A stretch of DNA of 11,697 nucleotides, from NCBI GenBank assembly GCA_021732245.1, contig JAKFVJ010000416.1, positions 1-11,697 on the forward strand. The letters run 5' to 3'. Within the stretch, counting starts at the first letter, position 1. Each line of letters begins with the position of its first letter. The position numbers and the translations under genes are program-made. This DNA is from Candidatus Obscuribacterales bacterium. GTDB taxonomy: Bacteria; Cyanobacteriota; Vampirovibrionia; Obscuribacterales; Obscuribacteraceae. Shown here in pieces: positions 5,165 through 11,697 of the stretch. The notes under the pieces are model-generated. The model saw only the letters and a program-made list of their open reading frames with translations, made no database searches and was not told where the DNA came from.

Positions 5165-8100
5165 ATGTTGAAAAAGCGAATTCGTGTCCGGCGTCAATTC
5201 TGCGCGTTATTAGGCGGAGTGGCCTTACTTAACCCATTTATAAGAGCCGAAGCGCAGACGGCATCGACTGAGCCTGTGGGACCAGTGGCGCCTCAGCAGA
5301 GCACTACTTCGCCCACAGCAACGCCTATCCATCTCGACCTGACATCCACTGAACGCAACCTGCCTGCACCGCACTTCGTGGAGAACAGCCCGGTAAATAT
5401 AGTCGTAGGCGGATCTGCCGTTCCAGTGTCGGCTTCAAGCGTGCTTACGCCGGCAGAGAGATTAGCTACGTGGCAAGTCTTCTCAACCGGGCAACAGTCT
5501 ATTCAGCTCGGCGCTCAGGGAAATGCCGTCGGCGGCACGTTTAATATGGGTAGCAACTTCACTCAGTACGTCAGCGGCGTAGTGATACCATCTGGCGTCA
5601 CCTGCGTGCGTGATTTTGGCACAGCTTCAGCCCTCAACTTGACAGGAAATTTGGTAAACGCCGGCACGCTCTTTGCAGTGTCCAGTAATCCGCAGGTGAC
5701 CACCGCTACTTTCGCTGCCAGTAACATAACAAACCTGCAAGGCGGGCTTCTATCTTCGATTGCACCAAACAACTTGCCGGGAATTACATCAGCAATCTCG
5801 AATGTAAGCCTGACGCTAAGTGCGTTGAACAACATCATGAATGCCGGCACCATAACCAGCGCGGCTAATTTAAACATGAGTGCCGTCAACAACATCGTCA
5901 ATACCGGCGCCATCTCTAGTATTGCAAACTTAAACATCAATGCCATCAACAATGTCGTTAATGCTGGTTTAATCAGCAGTGGCGCCAACTTGAATATTGC
6001 AGCAGGAGGCTCCATCACTAACTCACTGCTTGCCGGAATGACAAGCACAATACCTGTTATGCAGGCGGTCAATAACATAAATTTGCTTGTTGGCTCCGGT
6101 TCTCTGGTAAATAGTGGACTCATTACTTCTGCAGGCAACGTCAATATTGCTTCTCAGATTTTGCAAAATTTGCAGATCAATAACTCGCTCGGGACTATTC
6201 AGGCACTAAACGCCATCAACATTGGCGATACAACAACTCAAGCCAAGGTTGACCTCAGTATTCTGGGCGGTGATCTGATAAGCAGGCAATTGAATTCATT
6301 CTCCGGCAATGGCTCTGTTGATGTGGCTGTTCGCGATTTACAAGGCGTGGTCAATGTAACAGCTGGTGAATTGCACGTTTTGGCTGAAACTAACAATCTG
6401 CTTTTGGGCAACATCAACTTATCAGGCGATCCCTCTTTCTACAACAGCGCAGTAAACGGCGATGTCACAATTGCTGGCGATCTGAACTTTGGCGGGCAAG
6501 ACTTAGCAATAGTTGCCAGCCGCAATATAGTCACTGCTGCCGGAGCCGGTGTAATCAGCACTAGCTCAACCACTGGAAATGCCGGAAATATAACAATGAT
6601 CGCTGGAGCGCAGTTCACAGCCAGCTCATCATCTGGGCCGCCTGCACCGGGACAAGTCGACCCAACAGTGCCAGACCCTAATGACCCGAATATAACGCTG
6701 ACCATCACTGGTGCATCAGCATCGGGCGGAAAGATTGATCTGACAAATGGTGGTGTGGATAACATTACCGCTCTTTCGGCCACTTCGACCGCCGGCCGCG
6801 GTGGAAATATCACTATGGCTGCGTTCGCCGGATCATCCGCCGACTCCGGCACAATTACACTGCCAAATACTGTGACTGTGGCAACTGGTGGTGCCGGTGG
6901 TTCTGCTGCTAACAGCAATGGCGATGTGGTCATCGTCGCTGGAGCCACATCAGGAACTCCTATCAACATCGGGCCAATAAATACTGTCAACACCACTTCA
7001 TCGGTTGCTGCGACTAATACTGGCTTCACCAATATTGTGTTGGCTCAGCCAACACTACAGAACGGCACAAGCATGACCATAACAGGTGGCACCGTCACAG
7101 CCGGCGCTCTGGTTGGTAGTGTCAATCTGCCGACGGCCACTGTATCTCCAGGCAATTTAGATGTCAAAACAGAAACAGGCGTGACTATTAGTTCACCTGG
7201 CACCATAGCCCTTGGAGCCACCACCACAAATGGCGGCAATCTCATGGTCGTATCACGTCAAAACATAGTATCTTCCGCGACAGCCGGAGCGCTTACTACC
7301 GACTCTGCCACCGGCAAAGCCGGAAATCTTACTTTATTGGCAGGCGCCAACACCACATGGACAGACAGAGTAACAGTCAGGGTCAATCAAGCCTCCTCCA
7401 CTGGCGGCTATATCGACCTGAATTCAGGTACTCCAATAACCTCACTCTCAGCTTCAACAAATGTTGCCGGTGCATCAGCCGGGAATATAACCATAGCAGC
7501 ATTTGCTGGAAGCGACCCAGCTTCTGGTACCATCGCTCTGCCGCCAAGCGTGACCATTAGATCTGATGGTGGCGACGGTGGTTTAAACAGAGATATCTCA
7601 ATATTCGCCAGAAATTCAAGCGCTCCAACTGGAATCGGCATCGGCGGAATCAGCCTGACTAACGTCAATAGCAGGCAAGGCAACAATACTGCCAACATCA
7701 TATCTGTTGTTGGCTCTGATCCATCTGTGCCGACGGTTGATGTGAAAGGGGGCACCATATCTAGTACCGCCATAACGGGAACTAACTCTACCAACGTCAA
7801 TATTGTGATTGACGGCTCCATAGTTCTTGATAGTGTTCACCCCACGCTTGGTACGTTCAATAAAATCCTCATTGGCCCCCAATTCATAATTGCGTTCTCG
7901 CCGCAGAAAACAGTTTTTGTCAACGGCTCTATTACTCTCGCCGGAGCCGAGTTAGATACATCTACAAGTCCTTTTGCAAACCAGAAAGGCATAACTATTC
8001 ATCTAAGCTCACCCACTCCATTTGTCATTGGCAGCGGAGCAACCACTAATGGTGTTAATGGAGTTATTTCTGCAAATGGCAATGCCTTGCATCCCAATGC

Positions 8101-10537
8101 TGGCAATATCAGTATCACGAATGCCTCCGGCGATATCCAGATATTGTCTTCAACGGCAGTTTCAGCTACAGCAGGACCGGGTGGTGGCGCTGGTGGCGCA
8201 ATTGCAATGCAGACCAGCAACCTGTTCGTTGGCAACATAATTTTGCCGGTGGGCACGTTTAATCCGGTTGACGGATCGGCCGGGCAACCTTCAGGGAGTC
8301 TCAGTCTTATTGGTGCAGACTTGCTAGTGGCAGGCGGTGGACATGCTCATGTCTCAATATCCGGTACAAATCCTGGAAACAACCTTGGCGTATTGACGCT
8401 CAACGCAACCAACAATGATCTTGATATTGGAGCCGGCAACGGGCAGATAAGCGTCGCTGCTCTCGGTGGTGGAAAAACAATAAATATTAGATCAGCCGGC
8501 AATTTGACAATCGATCCAGCTGCTGTACTTTATGACAATCCAGGATTCACCAACAACCTTACTTTCAGTGGCGGCACAGTGCTTGTAACTGGCGATCTCG
8601 TACTAACAGGTACTTCGTCATCAACATCTTTGAATACGATTACACTGAACACCAATAATCTCTTTACTCCATTCGTCATTGGTCCCGGCAACACGAGCAC
8701 TAACGGCGTAAGAGGAAGAATAATTGCAGACGGTGTAGGCGACTCCGGCGGCGCCATTATTGTCAATGGCGGCGTGAGTACCATCAACTTACTCGATCCC
8801 TCATATCTTTCCGTCGCAGGTAGCCCCGGATACCTCGGTGGACAAATATCCTTGTTTGCGGACTTTGGCACTGTCAATATTGGAATAATAAATGGAACGA
8901 TGAATGGAAGCGGAGTCCTCGAAGGCACGCTGTCTGTCGATTCATCAGGTCCAAGCGCTTCATTCAATCATCCAAGCCAAATCTCTATCCTCGCACGCAA
9001 TTTCAATGTCACCGGTGGTAGCCTAGTCTTTAGCGCAAATGGCACTGGTGGAGCCAATGCCGGAAATGTTTCCGTTGTCAGCAGGCTGGCAAATAATTTC
9101 ACAGTCGGCGAAGGCACCGGGCAATTTCAAGTTAGCGCTATTGGTGGGAACGGCAATGTAGTCTTAGATACCGCAGGCAATTTGACGATTACCCCCACGA
9201 GCGGAGTGCTGGATGTTGTGAATAGCAATCTTGCCCTGTTGATGGCCAGTCTTGATTACACGAGCATTAATGTCGGCACCGCACGATTACAAATAACGCC
9301 AAACGCCAACACCAGTATCACGATAGGCGCAGCCAGTGCCGGGGCCGGTCTTCATATAACAGCAGCGCAGCTTGGCAACACGACAGCCGGTGACCTGTTT
9401 ATCGGTAATTACTACGTCACTCTATTTGGAACCCCACTTCCTGGAAATTACATACCTTCAGTTATTCCTAAACCACCAGGAATGGACCCGCATTTGGTCA
9501 ACTTCGGCGACATCATCATCGCCAACAATCTCGATCTGTCCAATTTCCAAAATGTAGCCCTGGTTACTGCCGGTGGCTTCAATGCCGGCGGTAAAACTAT
9601 CACGCTTGGAGCAGCAAACTTGTTTGTTCAAGAAAGTAGGACTGTCGACACCGGCACAATCACCAGCACTACCGGTGACATCACGTTTTTCCAATACCGA
9701 CTTTATAGTGAAACTCCTGCGATCAACGTCACAGGTTCTGTTACAAGCAATAGTGGCACCGTTGGCTTCTACACAGGATCTTTTTCCACGCTAAACCTCG
9801 GCGCTGCTCTTGGCGGTGCCGTGACCAATATTAGCCTTGGACTTAACGCTACTGTTCAGCAAACAGCAGGGCTGATAACCGGCGGGACCGTTAATCTTGA
9901 CGGACTACTCGCCTCATTTGGAACGCTGAGTAATCAACTAAATGTCAGTGCCACCACATTGACTGCCGGTCCCTACGGTAACGCGTACATTAATAACGTA
10001 GGCGGTGCTTTGTCGATAGGTAATTCAAGCCCGGCCGGCGTCTTCTTTGTCACATCAAACGGGCCTATTACTACAACAGGACCAGTTTCAGCCACGCAAG
10101 TTGTTTTGCAAACGGCAGCAGGAAGCAATGCCGGTATTACCGTCGGCGGCAACATTAGCGGTACGTTTGCTTTTGGCTCTTCCGTAACACTGCTTGCCGA
10201 TGGCGCCGGCTCTATTGTTCGAACCGCAGGCGTTATCTCAGGACCGACCGTCAAGTTAATAACCGGAGGCGGAAGTATTGGGTCTTCCGGCACTCCAATT
10301 GCCACCGCAGCCGATGCGCTGGGCATCAATATATCTACTGCTTTCAATGGCGGCGCCTTCGTTTCTAATAAGCGCCCAGTAAATCTCCTGGATTCACAAG
10401 CCGGTAGCAGCCTTGTTTTTAGCAACATAGGCAACGTGACGGTAAACCACGTAGCGGACAGATATCTATCAGCACTTCTGCCGGCGGAATTAACGTCGCT
10501 CCCGGCAGCGTCCTCAATGCCATCGGCGGTGATTTAG
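5165..10537 (+). CDS. Giant secreted beta-strand-repeat protein, adhesin-like (main frame)
   Basis: This frame encodes 1790 residues. The N-terminus MLKKRIRVRRQ is basic and is followed by a hydrophobic core (FCALLGGVALLNPFI) and a likely signal-peptidase site after RAEA (about residue 30), so the product should be exported. The rest is rich in Asn, Gly, Ser, Thr, Ala, Val and Ile, with very few charged or aromatic residues and repeated short strands such as NITMAAFAGS and AGNLTI.P. This is typical of beta-helical or beta-strand-repeat surface proteins, including filamentous-haemagglutinin-like adhesins. Three 20-residue tandem repeats lie at about residues 219-279. Long diverged duplications pair about 446-654 with 692-879, and about 942-1125 with 1159-1350. 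The last 30 or so residues look out of register, and the protein continues in the -1 frame after about 10456, so this stop is probably a frameshift artefact or lesion. The ribosome-binding site before 5165 is weak. Surface adhesion is inferred; no catalytic motif was seen. Confidence 0.85.
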   Translation: MLKKRIRVRRQFCALLGGVALLNPFIRAEAQTASTEPVGPVAPQQSTTSPTATPIHLDLTSTERNLPAPHFVENSPVNIVVGGSAVPVSASSVLTPAERLATWQVFSTGQQSIQLGAQGNAVGGTFNMGSNFTQYVSGVVIPSGVTCVRDFGTASALNLTGNLVNAGTLFAVSSNPQVTTATFAASNITNLQGGLLSSIAPNNLPGITSAISNVSLTLSALNNIMNAGTITSAANLNMSAVNNIVNTGAISSIANLNINAINNVVNAGLISSGANLNIAAGGSITNSLLAGMTSTIPVMQAVNNINLLVGSGSLVNSGLITSAGNVNIASQILQNLQINNSLGTIQALNAINIGDTTTQAKVDLSILGGDLISRQLNSFSGNGSVDVAVRDLQGVVNVTAGELHVLAETNNLLLGNINLSGDPSFYNSAVNGDVTIAGDLNFGGQDLAIVASRNIVTAAGAGVISTSSTTGNAGNITMIAGAQFTASSSSGPPAPGQVDPTVPDPNDPNITLTITGASASGGKIDLTNGGVDNITALSATSTAGRGGNITMAAFAGSSADSGTITLPNTVTVATGGAGGSAANSNGDVVIVAGATSGTPINIGPINTVNTTSSVAATNTGFTNIVLAQPTLQNGTSMTITGGTVTAGALVGSVNLPTATVSPGNLDVKTETGVTISSPGTIALGATTTNGGNLMVVSRQNIVSSATAGALTTDSATGKAGNLTLLAGANTTWTDRVTVRVNQASSTGGYIDLNSGTPITSLSASTNVAGASAGNITIAAFAGSDPASGTIALPPSVTIRSDGGDGGLNRDISIFARNSSAPTGIGIGGISLTNVNSRQGNNTANIISVVGSDPSVPTVDVKGGTISSTAITGTNSTNVNIVIDGSIVLDSVHPTLGTFNKILIGPQFIIAFSPQKTVFVNGSITLAGAELDTSTSPFANQKGITIHLSSPTPFVIGSGATTNGVNGVISANGNALHPNAGNISITNASGDIQILSSTAVSATAGPGGGAGGAIAMQTSNLFVGNIILPVGTFNPVDGSAGQPSGSLSLIGADLLVAGGGHAHVSISGTNPGNNLGVLTLNATNNDLDIGAGNGQISVAALGGGKTINIRSAGNLTIDPAAVLYDNPGFTNNLTFSGGTVLVTGDLVLTGTSSSTSLNTITLNTNNLFTPFVIGPGNTSTNGVRGRIIADGVGDSGGAIIVNGGVSTINLLDPSYLSVAGSPGYLGGQISLFADFGTVNIGIINGTMNGSGVLEGTLSVDSSGPSASFNHPSQISILARNFNVTGGSLVFSANGTGGANAGNVSVVSRLANNFTVGEGTGQFQVSAIGGNGNVVLDTAGNLTITPTSGVLDVVNSNLALLMASLDYTSINVGTARLQITPNANTSITIGAASAGAGLHITAAQLGNTTAGDLFIGNYYVTLFGTPLPGNYIPSVIPKPPGMDPHLVNFGDIIIANNLDLSNFQNVALVTAGGFNAGGKTITLGAANLFVQESRTVDTGTITSTTGDITFFQYRLYSETPAINVTGSVTSNSGTVGFYTGSFSTLNLGAALGGAVTNISLGLNATVQQTAGLITGGTVNLDGLLASFGTLSNQLNVSATTLTAGPYGNAYINNVGGALSIGNSSPAGVFFVTSNGPITTTGPVSATQVVLQTAAGSNAGITVGGNISGTFAFGSSVTLLADGAGSIVRTAGVISGPTVKLITGGGSIGSSGTPIATAADALGINISTAFNGGAFVSNKRPVNLLDSQAGSSLVFSNIGNVTVNHVADRYLSALLPAELTSLPAASSMPSAVI
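5821..6000 (+). repeat. Three tandem 60-bp repeats in the giant gene
   Basis: Three consecutive 60-bp units begin at 5821, 5881 and 5941. They share the DNA pattern TGC.(T/C)(T/C)AACAA..TC.T.AA near their start and encode 20-residue units of the form (S/N)A.NN(I/V)(M/V)N(A/T)G.I(T/S)S.ANLN(M/I). The unit length is exact, and the copies differ at scattered, partly synonymous positions. Two looser related segments follow to about 6150. Twenty residues would suit one turn of a beta-helix, an inference. Confidence 0.8.
6500..7800 (+). repeat. Diverged long duplication in the giant gene, first pair
   Basis: Two segments of about 190-210 residues (roughly 6500-7125 and 7238-7800) follow the same order. 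Each starts with a V(A/V)SR.NIV strand, then a TTDSATGKAGN-like turn with a (M/L)(I/L)AGA strand, then GG.IDL, then GNIT(M/I)AAFAGS, then a SGTI.LP..VT strand, and ends in a (T/V)GGT(V/I) strand. Boundaries are approximate, judged by eye on the translation. Confidence 0.6.
7990..9215 (+). repeat. Diverged long duplication in the giant gene, second pair
   Basis: Two segments of about 185-190 residues (roughly 7990-8540 and 8640-9215) share TPFVIG.G, TNGV.G.I.A.G, a G(A/Q)I strand, a V.A.GG step and the closing motif AGNLTI.P followed by VL. A third copy of the closing motif (SAGGINVAPGSVL) appears after the frameshift near 10480. Boundaries are approximate. Confidence 0.55.
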
Positions 10538-11697
10538 TCCTCCATGCCACGAATGCAACTTCCGGCTTCATCACAATAGGGGCTAATGCCAGCCTCAATG
10601 CCGCATCGTCTACTGCCGGCACTGGCAATCTCGGACTCTTTGTTGGCCCCTTTCCTCAGCTGTTTGGCGCGCCGACACCTGCAAACATTACCGTCAATGC
10701 AACTAATGGCGGGCAGGCTCTTTTTACTTTCACCGGAATAGCCGCTTCCGCTCCAAACAACACCATTAATGCCGACGGCAAAGGCGTTGTTCTCTCCAGC
10801 AACGGCCGCCCATTGACTCTTGGCGGCGGCGTGGCGCTGAATGCCAGACCAGTGTCGCATTACTTAAATAGCCTAGATTTAACAGATCCGGAAATAATCT
10901 CCCAAGTTCAGGCACTTGTTGCAGCCGGCGTCATCCAGGGCAGCATCACGGTCTCAGGGGGAGTGGTAACAGGCGGAAGCATAACCATACCGCAAGCTAA
11001 TTTAATTGGAGGCATTGGTCTTGCTTCCATCAATATTCCAAATGCTGTAGTTGTGAACTTGAATGGCAGCTGGCAGCCAAGCCAGCCGCTTGTTGTCAAT
11101 GTGGGCACTTGTGGGACTTGCAGCAATCAGGACATACAAATTGGCGGCACGCTGGCCTTTACAGGCACTGTCAATACTGGCGTTGTCGTGCAAGTAGGCG
11201 TTGTCGATGCTCCGAAGGCATTCGTCTTTCGAGCACTTGTCCCGTCACTTGACTCTGTCAGTCCTTCCGGCAACAGCCCATTTCTTTCAGGGTTTGTTTC
11301 ATTTCAACAACCGCAAAGAAACGCGCAGGGCGCCGTCCCAGCTCCACCATCGCAGGCCCCGACAACCGGTCCATTGACAGGATTCACTTGCAACGGAAGC
11401 GGGCCTGAGCAGGGTATTGCAGGCCTACGCGGAAATGCGCAATCCGCCCAAGGACCAGGCACTAACCTGCCGCAAAATCCCAATGTTCCGCTGATACCTA
11501 CGATCATTAGCGGCACTGGCGGTTCAGGAGGCGGTGGCAGTGGTCCTCCTCCAACAAGTGGCGGCGGTCAGCCTCCTTCGAGTGTCGCCAGTGGTAGCGG
11601 TGGTGGTGGCACTGGCGGCGGTGGACAGCCTCCTTCGATACGAGGCGGTCAAGGTGGCTTGCCTGGCGGCAACCCTACCCGAAGCCCCACAATCATT
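10423..11697 (+). CDS. Continuation of the giant protein in the -1 frame (runs off the window)
   Basis: This frame is open from just after a TAG at 10420-10422 to the last base. From about 10459 it reads GQISISTSAGGINVAPGSVL, the same strand-repeat style as the preceding frame, and continues for about 410 residues. No ATG, GTG or TTG occurs in frame until a TTG at 10813, so independent translation is unlikely. It should be the rest of the protein that starts at 5165. The region includes a VNVGTCGTCSNQDIQIGG segment (about 11095-11150), whose two close cysteines are rare in this protein. It ends in a Gly/Pro/Ser-rich tail. Adding one G at about 10456 (GCGGAC to GCGGGAC) would read VAGQISIS and join the two frames. 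The gene's true end lies outside the window. Confidence 0.8.
11515..11670 (+). repeat. Gly/Pro-rich low-complexity coding tail with GGGQPPS repeats
   Basis: The translation is almost entirely Gly, Ser, Pro, Thr and Gln. GGCGGCGGT followed by CAGCCTCCTTCG occurs at 11560-11580 and again, with three extra bases, at 11614-11637, encoding GGGQPPS and GGGGQPPS. It is probably a flexible linker or stalk between the strand-repeat body and a part beyond the window, or the tail itself. Confidence 0.6.

Noticed and set aside
5563..7032. Long minus-strand open frames (193 and 197 codons) inside the giant gene
   Set aside because: They are shadows: the biased Asn/Gly/Thr/Ala codons of the plus strand rarely give stops on the other strand, and the products are just strings of Val/Pro/Ala/Leu.

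Overview
The window looks like accessory DNA from an environmental Gram-negative-type bacterium. The style of the very large secreted beta-strand-repeat protein (N-terminal region with an LTPAER segment, then long runs of Asn/Gly/Ser/Thr-rich strands) recalls proteins I associate with Candidatus Obscuribacterales (Vampirovibrionia/Melainabacteria). That placement rests on memory of protein style only and is tentative. No rRNA, tRNA, CRISPR array or intact transposable element was found.

Layout. Positions 1-325 (minus) carry the first 108 residues of a UbiD-type decarboxylase, a housekeeping gene cut by the window edge. From about 466 to 2301 lies a cluster of small toxin-antitoxin genes and their wreckage. 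It holds a VapBC pair (849-1094 antitoxin, 466-852 toxin, ATGA overlap) and a MazEF-like pair (1626-1871 antitoxin, 1238-1633 toxin, 8-nt overlap), both on the minus strand. It also holds a decayed second VapB-like antitoxin (1956-2081) and a plus-strand ATPase (AAA_14/DUF4143 type) that stops just after its Walker A region (2134-2301). The VapB promoter and the ATPase promoter each overlap a clear inverted repeat, as expected for autoregulated genes.

From 2302 to 4789 an unrecognised plus-strand gene (2615-3937) converges on a minus-strand Abi-like gene with a HEPN-type RNxxxH motif (3956-4789); their stop codons are 18 nt apart. The unrecognised protein carries two copies of a roughly 90-residue domain, and its N-terminus seems to be separated from it by a one-base frameshift. 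Together with the toxin-antitoxin pairs, the Abi-like gene makes 466-4789 a small defence or stress-response island.

From 5165 to the end of the window runs one giant secreted repeat protein with a signal peptide. Its reading frame closes at 10537, but the same kind of protein continues in the -1 frame, open to the last base and without a usable start codon for about 390 nt. One lost G near 10456 would explain this. The combined product exceeds 2,190 residues and is still incomplete. It contains three exact 60-bp tandem repeats, two pairs of long diverged duplications and a Gly/Pro-rich tail.

I did not find a convincing wholly new multi-gene system. The best leads are the two-domain unknown protein beside the Abi-like gene, the layered remains of toxin-antitoxin and ATPase genes with intact operator-like palindromes, and the frameshifted giant adhesin-like gene.
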